Origin: Larus michahellis
Taxonomy: Eukaryota; Chordata; Aves; Charadriiformes; Laridae
Direction: 5' to 3'
Assembly: GCF_964199755.1 (NCBI RefSeq)
Contig: NC_133896.1
Coordinates: 92,116,215 to 92,180,214 of the forward strand
DNA length: 64,000 bases
Positions 24,549-36,200 of the stretch are shown here, piece after piece (the first letter of the stretch is position 1; each line of letters starts with the position of its first letter). The translations under genes and the position numbers were made by a program. The notes beneath the pieces were generated by a model that was not told the origin of the DNA, searched no databases, and saw only the letters and a program-made list of their open reading frames with translations.

Positions 24549-24990
24549 TGCGGGATATTTTCCATCAAGGTGGTCCATAACCACGAGAGCCAAACTGGAA
24601 AGAGACCTTGGGTGAGCTGTATTGGGACCCTCCAGAACCAGTGGAACCCAGTCTTGTGTTGTTTTGGACCTGCTTAGCTGCAATCTCAAGGTTGAAATGA
24701 TTCTCCTGTAATTAAGAGAAAACAACTCCTCTTTTGTACAAAATATGTGAACAAATGAGTTTTATAGTATTAAAATAATTTTCAAATGGAATGCAAGAGT
24801 GGCATCTTTCTTGACCTTCTACAGCTTCAGCAGTCCTAGAGGGGAAGAAGCAGTAAAATCTATCTCTGAGCAGGGAGGATGGGGCTCTCCCTGAACTGAT
24901 GCTTGCTAAACTACCAGAGAACACGGTGTGTTTGTGCAAATGATCTACTAAAATCTGAATGGAAATAAAAATTGAAGAACGATCAGCAAG
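24549..24990 (+). other. MIX23: MIX23 3' UTR (estimated)
   Basis: Sequence between the stop codon and a canonical AATAAA at 24964-24969. No competing hexamer of equal quality lies nearer the stop. The end is an estimate. Confidence 0.55.
24964..24969 (+). terminator. MIX23: Candidate polyadenylation signal of MIX23 (AATAAA)
   Basis: Canonical hexamer about 415 bases past the MIX23 stop codon, in AT-rich DNA. Confidence 0.5.
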
Positions 24991-25168
24991 CGTAGGTTCA
25001 GTGTCCCTGAAAGTAAGAAGCTACCAACATTGTTCTGAACTACTCGGCACCAGCAGCATTTGTTTGGAGTTGCATGTGGAGGCAGTTTGACACTGTTCCA
25101 ACAGTGCTGACAGGCAGCATCTGTTGCATACTGTCCTTTGGTCTGTGTTACCAAGCTCTGGATTTTTT

Positions 25169-25455
25169 CATAGAATCCTAGAATAGTTTAGGTTGGAAGG
25201 GACCTTAAAGATCATCTAGTTCCAACCCCCCTGCCCTGGGCAGGGACACCTCCCACTAGACCAGGCTGCTCAAAGCCCCATCCAGCCTGGCCTTGAACAC
25301 TTCCAGGGATGGGGCAGCCACAGCTTCCCTGGGAAACCTGTTCCAGTGCCTCACCCCTCTCACAGTAAAGAATTTCTTTCTAATATCTAATCTAAATCTA
25401 CCACCTTGCAGTTTGAGGCCATTACCCCTCTTCCTATCACTGCATGCCCTTGTAA
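25169..25455 (-). mobile_element. CR1 LINE, 3'-end fragment
   Basis: Reverse-complement CR1: 3' tail CATAGAATCCTAGAATAG, the CTGCCCTGGGCAGGGACACC palindrome, then the last part of ORF2 ([15 protein letters not shown] on the minus strand, with VRGVRHWNRFPREAV). It abuts the LTR remnant that starts near 25476. Confidence 0.93.
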
Positions 25456-25475
25456 TGGGCAATACATTCACAATG

Positions 25476-25680
25476 TGTAAATATGACTATAAGTGAGTCA
25501 TCCTACCCCCATAAAAAGCAAAGAGCTGCTGTACCAACCATGGCAAACTTAACAGCTGCTTTGGAAGCAGTTGCACACCCATGGAGGGCAGAGCTAGGTG
25601 CAAAAGATACGTCCTTTTTGGTTCCCTTGAAGGAAGAGGATAAAGAGAAGTTTTCTTTCACTTGGGAGCGAATATAATAT
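25476..25680 (+). repeat. Truncated left LTR of the retrovirus remnant
   Basis: Closely matches 28201-28370: both carry AAATATGACT, GAGCTGCTGTACCAA, GCACACCCATGG and GGTTCCCTT in the same order. It is shorter than the right-hand copy. Confidence 0.7.
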
Positions 25681-26693
25681 ACCTTTAACAGACACTCACA
25701 AGGATATATGAACTTTCATAGACATTCTCACTCCCCCAAGATGTGAAATTGTACCAATATACAGATGATATTCTGATTGTAGGAACTTCCCCTGAGATGA
25801 TGGGGGAAGTGGCAGCAGCAGTGTGGCAAGCATTAAGTAAAGCAGAAATTGGGATTCCACCCGGAAAAGGCCAGGGACCAAGCAAAGAAGTAAAATTTTT
25901 TGGAGCTTGTTGGATGGCGGGCAGTGCTGCGATTCCTCCAGATACCTTAAGGAAAAATCAAAGAGCTGCAAATGCCCCAACCAAGGAAGGAGTTCCAACA
26001 ACTAATGGCAACTTTAGGGTACTGGAGGAAGCATGTGAAGATTTTCTGTCATTTCCTGTCCATTACAAAATGCCTGTCTTACAAAAGGCAAATCCTGGGA
26101 GTGGAAATTAGAACATAACAAGGCAGTGAAAACTCCAGTTGATGAATTAAAAACATATTGGTGACTGGGACCAATGCACCCCCGTGACCCTATTAGAGCA
26201 GGATGGGGTCTCGCAGAACACGCTGCTTACTGAAACCTGTCCCAAACTGGCCCCGATGGTCAACCCCATTAAAAGAAACCAAACCAAGGCAACCTGGATG
26301 GGAGAGGGGACATTTATCTTTAGTCTGAGCAGTGAAATAAGTTGAGAAAATACATCTGTCAGGGACAACCTGTGCAAACTAGAGGACCATTTAATTTATT
26401 AGAAGCAATCCTGAAGGGGACTGCTCCCTCAGAAGGAGTTGCACAAAAACCCACTAACAGGAAATGGTGTGCCTACCTAACAGGAGTTGCAGAAAACAGC
26501 TGCAGTTACCTAACAACCTAACAGGAGTTGCCGAAACAAGTCTCTGTTTTCTCTTGCAACACCCCGCAGGATGGCAAACAGAAATGCTGTGTTCATGCTT
26601 GTGTTCCAAACCCTAACAATGCTGCTTACACCCATCACGGTCTTTTCGGTTAGCACTGGGAATTACCAATGGCTCTTAACAGCTATACTGCCT

Positions 26694-26893
26694 CAGTGGG
26701 AAAGAACTAATGAAAGGCACCACCAATTGATTGTGGATGCACTTGGTGCAGCCCAAAATAATGTTGCTCTAGCTCTTAGTTGTATCCAAGCACAACTGTG
26801 GATGCAAGCTATGGTAGGAGCTATTATTAAGAGAAGGTGAAGAGGGCACCGTACTTACTGAAATTTGAAAGGTAATCCAGGATAATGCAACTT
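26694..26893 (+). repeat. Direct repeat, copy A (env-like segment)
   Basis: About 93% identical to 27767-27966 over 200 bases by hand alignment. The spacing is 1,073 bases. The segment lies in the retrovirus remnant and encodes an ALALSCIQAQLW-type stretch. Confidence 0.9.
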
Positions 26894-27766
26894 ATAAACT
26901 TCTCCACTCACCAGGGTGCAGATCTCACTAACTCCCTTGCAACAGGATGCTGTTAAGATCCACAAGGCAGCACTACCCTTCTGGAGAACCCTTGATTCTG
27001 ATTCCTAGGAAATACACTGAGTACAAAGATCTGGAGGCTTAATTTATAACTGTGGGAAAACTCCAGGTGTGAAACTAAAGACATTAATGTTGTGTGGAAA
27101 TCATTCGTTGGAATCCATGTTTCCGGGTTTGCTGGCTTTGATGTCAGAGCATAAGAATGTGGGAATTTTTCCACAGAATGCATGAGTTGTGCAGAAGGGA
27201 AGGAAAATCAACAGGAATTGTCAGCAAGCTGACGTTACAGTTTACTCAGGCATATCAGTCTGTTTTCTTTCTTTGGCAGTGCTAATGGCTGCCCCAAAAT
27301 CCAGTGACATTTGTGAGACAGGGATGCAGCACTCATCCTGCATACGTAGTTCATAAAGTCACGTTGAACTGCTGCCGTTTCAGACCTGCTATCAAAGACG
27401 ATCAGTGGCAACGCGCTATCCTTGGCAGCCCTCATCTGCACCTCTCTCTATTAAGCTTTGGATGTAATGAAAGAGCATTTGGAATTCGGCCTTGGAAAGA
27501 ACAGCCGACCCCATTCCACCTCTTGCACAACATCGACAAGCTCCTCAGTGTCTCCCCTTTACTATCCGAGATATGTTTGATACTACCGTTTTACTGCAGA
27601 GGTGTTGCATTTAGGCTTTCCAAATACAACACTATGGCCAGAATCAACAGGATCAGGTATGCACAGGTATCTTGTCAGTTCAAATATAATTCACCTAGAG
27701 AATTCATTTCAAAGGTTCAGAAAGAGGGACAAAATAGAGTCATCAGATAGTTAACTGTCTCATTCC
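26894..27766. other. Unassigned interval between the two env-like copies
   Basis: About 870 bases that I cannot assign. It may be further env or flanking retroviral sequence, or an insertion. A 148-aa open stretch at 27304-27750 (+) has no resemblance I recognise. Confidence 0.5.
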
Positions 27767-27966
27767 CAGTGGGGAAGAACTAATGAAAGGCACCACCAAT
27801 TGATTGTGGATGGACTTGATGCAGCCCAAAATAATGTTGCTCTAGCTCTTAGTTGTATCCAAGCTCAACTGTGGGTGCAAGCTACGGTAGCAGCTATTAT
27901 TAACAGAAGGTGAAGAGGGCACCTTACTCACTGAAATTCGAAAGGTAATCTGGGATAATGCAACTT
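27767..27966 (+). repeat. Direct repeat, copy B (env-like segment)
   Basis: Partner of 26694-26893, same orientation. It is followed directly by the approach to the right LTR. Confidence 0.9.
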
Positions 27967-28200
27967 GAATTTGAAAGGCAATTCCAGTCCTGGTGATATT
28001 TAGTCAATTTTACCTATGACCCCATCAACAATAAGGCCACGGCTTTTGTCCTAACAATACACAATGCTTTGGTATGCGCCATATACCCAATCGTTGCGAT
28101 AGTCATGATGGCTATATCCAGCACAAAGCGGTTTCAGGGAGACAGATAGCAACACAATAGCCAAGGGCTAACTTGAGCAACGCTGGTAAGTGGGTCGATA

Positions 28201-28776
28201 CACAAATATGACTGTAAGTGCATCATCTTACCCCATAAAAAACAGAGCTGCTGTACCAAACATCGCAAACTTAAGAGCTCCTTTGTAAGCAGCTGCACAC
28301 CCATGGGTGGCAGCGCTAGGTGTAAAAAATGCATTCTTTGCGGTTCCCTTAAATACCCATAAAAAGCAAACAGCCCAAGAGCCCTTTGAGCACTCCTGCA
28401 CAGCAGCAGGCTGCACGCCAGGATCTCCCCTTGAGTAGGGATGCCTCTCAAGGTTACTTCTTGAGACCGAGAGATTCCTTCCTGCAACAGATTCTTGCGG
28501 TTTACAGCATGCTAAAGTGACATAAAGGATTGATTGCCTGTGTATAATCCTTTAGATATAATCCCTTGACCAAGTCTGGGACTAGGACTGGATCCAGCCA
28601 CACCTGGACTCCTCTCTAAGAGGGAGTTCAGAAAGCAAGGGGGTCCTTTCTCAACCTCATGACTCAAAGGCAGCATCTCCCTGACAGTTCTGTCTGACCC
28701 GGTCCTCTAGGCAGTAAGTAACCAAGTGTGCCTTGCTACAGGATCTCGTTCAGACACTGAGGATACGAGTATTGAC
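28201..28776 (+). repeat. Right LTR of the retrovirus remnant (ends approximate)
   Basis: The first 170 bases match the left copy at 25476-25680. The 3' edge is placed at an ATTGACA end near 28776 because LTRs end in CA; this is tentative. Confidence 0.55.
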
Positions 28777-29776
28777 ACCAGACTGCCACATCTTTTGAGG
28801 TATAATGGAAAGCACATTAGCAACTTCACGTGCTGGTTGTCTCGGGACCTGCGGATGGATTTCATCAGGTCCCACTTTCTTTAAATATTGAACGTGGTGT
28901 CAATTAAAACCACAGAATTGTGGTAAGTACAGCAGGATTGCTGTAATTATACCTTTATTTTTTATTAGCTCTAATTGGCTGACGGTCAAATGACACGGTC
29001 TGCTTGGTGGCCAGCTGTTTTTATTACTTAGTGATAAGTCTTGAAGAACCATTGAACTTGAACAGAGCCTTAAAAATAGAAATCTCACCTTGCAAATCCT
29101 TTGGAACTGAGTTATAGCCCTGAAGTGACTGTATACTCTCATAGCCTTAAAAGCTGTGCATATGTCGTGGTGGGAATTGATTGGAGAAACTTACCTATGT
29201 TGCTGAAAGGTGGCAAAAATCTGTGCAGCATCATCTGTTTGACAGTTATTTGGATCTACAACTGTGGGGACAAATTCTCCTTTTAAGCCAGTTGTGTGAT
29301 AGAAACTCCTGCCAGCGTGTATAGAGTTGGCATCAATACTCTGGAAATTTAAGCTTGTGTTGTATTTCTGTAGAAACGAGAGGTGGTAATGAGAATTAAT
29401 CACTGTCCTCCTCTGTCCATCCAGATGTTTGCTCAGCTCTTGTGGGAAAACTTCTTCGCTTAAGGAGATTCTGTGAAAAATGACCTGTGAAATGGATGTG
29501 ATGCATGCGCAGATTATTTTTTTCTTTGCAGTAGCCCATCTTAGCGTTTGTTATGAGAAAACTATGTAAAAAATACCCTGAACCCCAACATAGCCCTACT
29601 ATTCAGTTGAATATAAGGCCGAGCAACTAGATTTATACAGATGTGTGTATGAAAAACTTCTGACACCATCAGAAGACTTCTAAGTCCCAGACATCCCCTC
29701 TTCGGGTGTTTGCGGCTTGTATACAGGAGGTTGCACTAAGAAGTTGACTTCCTCTATTTAGTTTGCTGTGAGCACA
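28777..29776. other. Intergenic spacer
   Basis: About 1 kb between two LTR elements. No gene or clear repeat was recognised. Confidence 0.6.
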
Positions 29777-30400
29777 TGTTATGGTTTGAGAAAACCCACA
29801 ACAATTTGTTGTCATTTAGACAATTATTCTATCACCCAGCGACCCCTCCCCACATGAGGAAACATGAGGGTTGGAATATATATAGATTTAATAGGATAAG
29901 ACTAAATAATTAGCAATAATACTAAAGAACCAGTATTAATCCCGATACCAATATAAGATATACGAGGATTACACTCAGCCAATTCCATCAGCGGGAAGCT
30001 GTGCACTCCCAGCCGTGGACAGCAAATGTCGGACGCTGCGAGCGCTGCGGCTTCGGGAGGAAGGGAAGGGCTCAGGGGTCCGGCAGCGGGGCAAGGAGTT
30101 TCTCTGGGCTGCCGCCATCGAGGGAGAGAGACACTACGCAGCAAACTTTCTAATTTATATCGAATGTGTTGTTCATTGTATGAAATAATCCTGTTGGCCA
30201 GCCTGGGTCAATGCCCAGGCCTCGCTCCTCCTCATCCCTGCACGTGGCAATGCTTGAAAACACTGAGACCTTGAATCGCGCATAACCTAGCTGGGTATAA
30301 AGGAAGTATTTTCACAAATTCAGACACTAGAGTCTTCCAAAAGCAGAGTTTTCCCCAGCATTAGAAGAGAAATGAGTCCTGTGTCGCTCAACCCAGGACA
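29777..30400 (+). mobile_element. Solo LTR, 624 bases, with intact target duplication
   Basis: Begins TGTTATGGTTTGAGAAAACC and ends CTCAACCCAGGACA. It is flanked on both sides by the identical pentamer GCACA (29772-29776 and 30401-30405). It contains a GGGTATAAAGG box near 30293. The TG...CA ends plus a 5-bp duplication indicate a fossil solo LTR left by LTR-LTR recombination. A 5-bp duplication fits ERVL-type or some ERV1-type elements. Confidence 0.88.
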
Positions 30401-30405
30401 GCACA

Positions 30406-33100
30406 GAGGGCTATCTCTTACCGTACATGGCAAATCACGTGGATCAGGGGCTGTTTGAATGTTGCTGTTGAAGTTGGTGGAAGATTAAGGTGAGCACCTG
30501 GAATTGCGTGCCACGCTTTGGGGCCTGGGGAAGGAGAAAATGGTTTTGCTATTTTTTGAGTACTTAAGATGCGTCTGTCGAGTGGGAGTTTTTGTGATGG
30601 TATGTAAATGGCATTGGTAAGAGCTGTGGGCCATACTAAAGGCAGGCAGGTAAAACCTCTGTGTCTAGTGATCCCTGTCCATTCTCAGATTGTGCCTAGT
30701 CTGTGATTTGATCTGCTTCAAGTTTACTGCTGAGGTAGTCACAAAATTACTGGGCTGCTTGCCGTCATCTGTGAATAAAATAATGGACCCCAGAAATACC
30801 AGGATTTCATCCTCTTCCTGATTGTACCTTTATTCCTGCGGGTAAAGGCACTTGAACAAGAAGCCCAACTGATGGCCCCATGCAGGGTCTGGATGTCCTG
30901 CAGATGGCTTTCCCCTCTACTGGGGGGCTTTCCCATTGCTTGGAAATGGTGAATACAGGTGGGCAGATCCTTGTTCCTTGGAATGTCCTCTCACGTCTAT
31001 GCTTCTAATTTCCTTCTATGAAATAAAGAGGTGTGTTTTTTCTGGCACTGAGTGTTGTTGTCTTCTGCAGCCTGTAAGCACGCCAGACTGATGAAAGAGG
31101 TAATCTCTTTGCAGAATTATTTTAAAGACAGAATTTGGTTGCCGTGAAGCAGAGTGAGGGGAAAAGGCTCTTTACTGGTACCATAGGCTCAGCATAGGCT
31201 GGGATACGATACCCTTGTGCTGCTGAGGTTCAGGTTTTGTATTAATCCTAGTTGATGTCCAGTGTCAGAAACCTTTTGAAATCAGGGCGGGTAGCTCTTC
31301 AAATGGTGCTGACCACGTGTCATTTCACCCAGGCACAATTACGTGTCTTGTCACTGGGAAACCATAAGACTGACCTACTGACTTAGCTTTCACAGTCATT
31401 TCTACAGAGCTGACTTCATTTCTGGTTTAAAAATAACTCATAAATACATAACCCTGGGGCTTTGGTTTGGTGTGGGGTTTTTTTGTTTGCTTTGTTTTGT
31501 TACTGTATTGGTGTTTTTACTGACTGTAGCTTCTATGTCTTAAATTTGCTTATACAGGACCAGACAGTAGTGGGGAGATCTTATCAGCATCCTATTGCAA
31601 GGGAGTTAGTGAGATCTGCGTCCTGGTGAGTGGAGAAGTTCATAAAACATCCTGGCTTAGCACTGGTGCTGCATGGCTGTTGGAGGGTGGGAAATCCCGC
31701 AACAACGACCTTATCAGTAGCATGCCGTTATCTTGATGTGTATGTGTACTGTTGAGTTTAGGGCCCTTAACAGCCCCAGTTTCACAATCTCAGGTCCTTT
31801 GTATCAAGAACAGGCCCTGAAGTTAGATATGAAGTACTTGTTTACCAGCTGTTGCATCCCTTGTCATCCGTGACGAGGGTCGGTAGGCTGGTTAGGCCGC
31901 TGGTAGGTCTGTGTTACACAGTCACCGCTGCTGTGGCCATGAACAGGCTTGTTTCTAGTGAATTCCCCGTGCTGATTCCAGCAGAAATGCCCGTTGCCTG
32001 TGTGCAGCTCATATTCGCATTTCACCCCCTTCCATGTTCCCAGCCCTAGGGACCAAAAAATTGCCTGGTCTGCTGCTGTTTCTCTGTCCTAGCTCTGGGG
32101 CAACATTCCTCCCCGTTTGCTGGAGAGGGGGATGGCAGGAATACCGAAGGCAAGTATTTTTTCTGTGATGTTGAGTCTTGTCTCTCCCTTACCAGGTAGG
32201 GCTGCTGACAGTTGGTAGCCTTTCTGTAGTCTGTTGTGTGTGTTTTGAGCTTTGCACATTCATTCTGGTCATGAATATGACTGTGTATGTCATGCGTCTG
32301 TGACTGTAACTGCAAAATGAATACTTCTGACTATATATTCTGCACATTACATATTTCAGCAGTGTGTGAAATATAAGAAACCTTGAAATTAGAACAGCTC
32401 TTGTGCGCGCACAACTACTGTAGTGAGAGGGATTGTACCTTGTCTTCCAGGAAATTGGCACTGGAGTTGCAATAAAAATGTAAATGGCACTGCGTATTCA
32501 TTTGTTATTGTAATTGCCTGGATGCAACTCTAGGATTGGTAGGAAAGAAGCAGAAATAACTTACTTGCAGTTATTTACCTGAACCTAGGATTTAATTTTT
32601 TCCTCTTCTGGGTCTGGTGTTTACCTTGGCACCTTTCTGGTCAGGCAGAGGGAAGTAAAGTCCCTGAAAGTAAAATGCAAGCTGCTTCTGCTTCCCACTT
32701 GGAAGCATATTGAGACAGCACAATTTCATCCTGAACCTGCACCAAGGAAATTACTGCATGCTTTTTTCTGATTTTGAATAGTGTTGGGAAATACTGGGTG
32801 TGACTTTGATCCATTTCCTCCTCAGTGCACAGAGGAGTCATCTGCACATGGGTGGAGAGGCAAGAGGTTCTCGTTTCAGCCCAAACCAACTGTTCTAAGA
32901 TGTGGGTGGCTGGAGGCTGTTTGCTTTTCTTATTGGCATGGAGACTACATGCACTTAAGATGTTAAAGTTTTTTTCTCGGCTAGTAGTAATATTATCAGT
33001 GTTTTACATCGCTTTTTCCCCCATTTTCCCCATTTCTTTCCTCCTCCAGTTCAGTAATGGTAGGTTCCACATGTTACATGTCACATGATTCCATGACACA
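30406..33100. other. Intergenic spacer upstream of the plus-strand stefin gene
   Basis: About 2.7 kb of unique-looking sequence with TG/GT-rich patches near 31450-31510. No gene, RNA gene or known repeat was recognised. Confidence 0.6.
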
Positions 33101-33104
33101 TGTA

Positions 33105-33140
33105 TATGTATATATATGAGGTGCCTGGTGACTCTGCTCA
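33105..33140 (+). promoter_or_regulatory. Candidate TATA-type promoter of the plus-strand stefin gene
   Basis: A TATATATAT run at 33109-33117 lies about 85 bases before the start codon, with TGACTC (AP-1-like half of TGASTCA) at 33129-33134. There is no CpG island here, unlike the other stefin gene. Function is inferred. Confidence 0.4.
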
Positions 33141-33200
33141 GACTGTGCTGAACTTCCCTCTTCAGAAGCACTCAGCGTTCCAGAGAAGTTTCCTGCCACT

Positions 33201-33266
33201 ATGATGCCTGGGGGCTTAACTGAGCCTGAGCCTGCTACTCCCGAAGTCCAGCGTATCGCTAACGAG
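33201..33266 (+). CDS. Plus-strand stefin, coding exon 1
   Basis: Frame [19 protein letters not shown], then ANE, ending GAG|GTGAGT. Two ATG codons open the frame in tandem; the first is used here because stefins conserve the 22-codon exon 1. Confidence 0.94.
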
Positions 33267-36200
33267 GTGAGTTGCGACCTCTCTAAAGATGAAGTCTCTG
33301 TGTGCAAAGGGCCGAATCCTGAAGCTTGCGTAAAGGCTGGGAGAGCAGGTGGTGATAGTGAACCAGTGTTTAAACTGAAGAAGCTGATGGTGAACACGGG
33401 AGTCCCCTGATTGCCAGTAAGTATTTCCTCAGCATTCTGCATAGGCAGTGTACTGGTAAGCCCAAGACAAACCACTTCTCTGTCTCATCTGATTCTTACT
33501 ATTCCAGCACTGAGGTCGCTCATTTTAAGTGAAAGGTCGTGAATTGGAGGGGAAAAGATTGTGCCTGGTAGAATTAATTCTTCAGTGAAGGACATGGATA
33601 GGAGAAACCCCGTGGTCATGTGCACTAAAAAAAGATACCTAGAGGACAAGGCTGTGGACAAACGGCATGTTCTGTGCTGGCATCTAGTGTTTTCTAGAGT
33701 CACAGCTTGATGCAGGAGCTGATGTTGCGCCAGTGGGGCAGGGAGAGGCTGGCACACGGCAGGCAGGGTGAGTCCAGTTGCCCTGGTGGGTGGTTCCAGG
33801 CAGCGGTCCTGTCCTGGAAGCAGCTATGTGAGCAACACCTCTGGAGGTGCTCTAACGCTCTGCAGTGCAGCAGCTCTTAAAAGAGCGTGAAGTGCATCCT
33901 GAGGAGCCGGAGGGGGAACAACATGGCATGGGAAAGGTCCTTTTTTTGTCTCCCATCTTGTGTTCCCACCCTCCCAGCCAGTCTCCTTCATCCTCCCAGC
34001 TCTGAAAGGTGAGCTTTTCCCCTTTGGCAACCACACAAAGCGTAACTTATGCCCTCCTTGAGGAAACAAAAGAAGGAAGTAGTTGTGCTGAACACGTTGG
34101 CCAACACTGCTGCACGCTCCTGTGTGTGCAGGGCTCCCAGCTCCATCCTTTGCTGTGCCACTGAGGACAGAGTTTGCCCCGGCACCATTCCGCAGCTCCT
34201 GCGAGCTTGCAGGCTAAGACCAGGCAATGATGAAGCCAGACGAAGGTGAGCTGGGCTCTGCGTGCGGAGGGGCAGAGCCACCAGGAGAGATCTGTAAATA
34301 GGCTGTGTGGGCTGGTGTCAGAGTCCAGTCCATGGAGGGTATAACGGTTAATAGCGTATTTACTTCTTGGAAGATATTTGATGTTACATGAGGTTTCTGA
34401 TTTAGCAGAGTGATACAAATGTGCTGGTAACACAATATAGATGTAAGTTACTCTTAGGAAGATAAAGCAATTGCAATACACAGTTCAATCACAATACCAA
34501 TGTGACCTCCATTACTGGTCTCTATAATGTGCTCACCGTCGTGATGGTGGGCACCGTCAGTCACCAAGAAGGAGTATGTGGGTTGGAGCCAGCTCAAGCC
34601 TGCTGTTTTCTTTGAAATTCTTTTGTTTGTTATTTAGGTTTTGCAGTCCGTGTTGGGCAGAACCACGTATTCACTCCCCCCGTGCTGGTCTGTCTTACTC
34701 AGGGAGGCGTTCACCTTCTTTTAATGAACTCAGGGAGTTACGCCACCAGTGGATCCACTCAGCTGACATACCTGTTTATCTAATACAAACACCCTCTGTT
34801 CCCCTTTGTGTTGAGATAAAGTCAGCTTCTTTGCAAAAGCTGTGGTCAGTCACACCCTGCGTTATTTTCTGCTCATCGCCCTTGCCCAGCTCCTCTGAGC
34901 CTTCTTCCATTGTAGGGCTTTCTTGGCCAGTCACCGTGGGGGTTGCCAGAGTTCGGCACGTGTACGTGGGGGAGGGCTGGAGTATGTGATAACGGGTTAG
35001 TCAGGGGGGAGATAATGTTGCTGCAGAACAGAAAGAGAGAAGGATTATCAAAAAATGAGTTGGGGGACAGTGATTGAATTACTCCGGAGTGGTATCGCTG
35101 TCCCTCCTGTGCTGGCACAAGTGGCTGAAGGAGCAGCACTTGCAGAGCTCAGAAATTCCCTTTTACCTACGGAGGGGAGAGCCTGGACAAGGACTTGCGG
35201 CATCTTTGCGTATTTGCAGTCCTTGTTTCCTTGTGTAAGAGAGGGAAGGGGATGATTCCTGCCAGCTGGGGGGCTGTGAAATTTGCCTAATGACTCTGTG
35301 AATCACAGTAGCATCATTTAGGTTGGGAAAGACCTTTAAGATGATCGAGTCCAACCAAACTGATGCACCCCACGGTGCCTGCCGTGACGCAGCGCTCCCT
35401 GAAGGGCCTCCTTTAAACGCTGCTGACAGCGTAGCGCGCCAGATACCAAGCCGTGTTTTTAATGCTAGGCTGTGTTCACGGGCGATCGAAAGAACCTGCC
35501 CTATCGCATTGTGCGTCAGCGATGAAACCACAGTGCTGAGCTCTCAGTGAGCAAGCATGGGCTTAAAATGATGGGAATGCTCGTTTCAGGCCGAGCTAGT
35601 GCTCACCATGTACAGGGCAAATATGGAACCTGAAATGTAAACTGCATGTGAATATGAGTCTGAAATGTACAGATTTTCTGTTTGATTCCTGAAGAGGACT
35701 GATCTTAATTTTGGTATTCTTCCATTCTCAGTACCTTCAGGGAAATGAAAACACATTATTCTTCGCTCTTTATTTGCTGCATGGTGAAATTTTTGCCTTG
35801 TGCTGGGCACAAGAGAGAGAGAACTCTCCCTGCTCCTTTTCCTTTGAAAAAGCTCATGCTCCGCTGCAGAGGCTTTGCTGTAGTTGGTTCTCTATGGAAA
35901 ATATTCTTGTGGAGACGCAGCTTACACTGGGGCAATCCGGCTCTGCTTCCAGCCAGATAGCGGTGTCACCCTTTGATGATGCAATTCTGTGGGATTTTAT
36001 GCATTGCTAAGCAGAGAAGCAACTCGTATGACTGGAATGAAGCTGTGAAGAGCATCTGCAGCCCTTGGGATGGCCAAGGTCTGTCTGCTCTTGGGATGTT
36101 CCTCAGGTACTTTCTGGGACCTGTCTGTGCTAGGCAGGAATGCCATGGGAGCGGCAGCCATCTGTAGGTGGATGTGCTGAGGAAGCCAATTAATTCTGTG

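Larger units (their letters stand above)
25476..28776 (+). mobile_element. Decayed endogenous retrovirus with partial LTRs, pol and env-like remains
   Basis: A fossil provirus, broken in many places and internally deleted. About 200 bases at 25476-25680 match the first part of a longer LTR-like block at about 28201-28776, so the element is bounded by a truncated left LTR and a fuller right LTR. Inside, 25743-25990 encodes reverse transcriptase remains: an LYQYTDDILIVG box (the YxDD motif) and AAIPPDTLRKNQ. Two copies of an env-like stretch containing ALALSCIQAQLW follow at about 26694-26893 and 27767-27966. Gag was not recognised. Class assignment (ERVL-like or another avian ERV) is uncertain. 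Confidence 0.75.
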
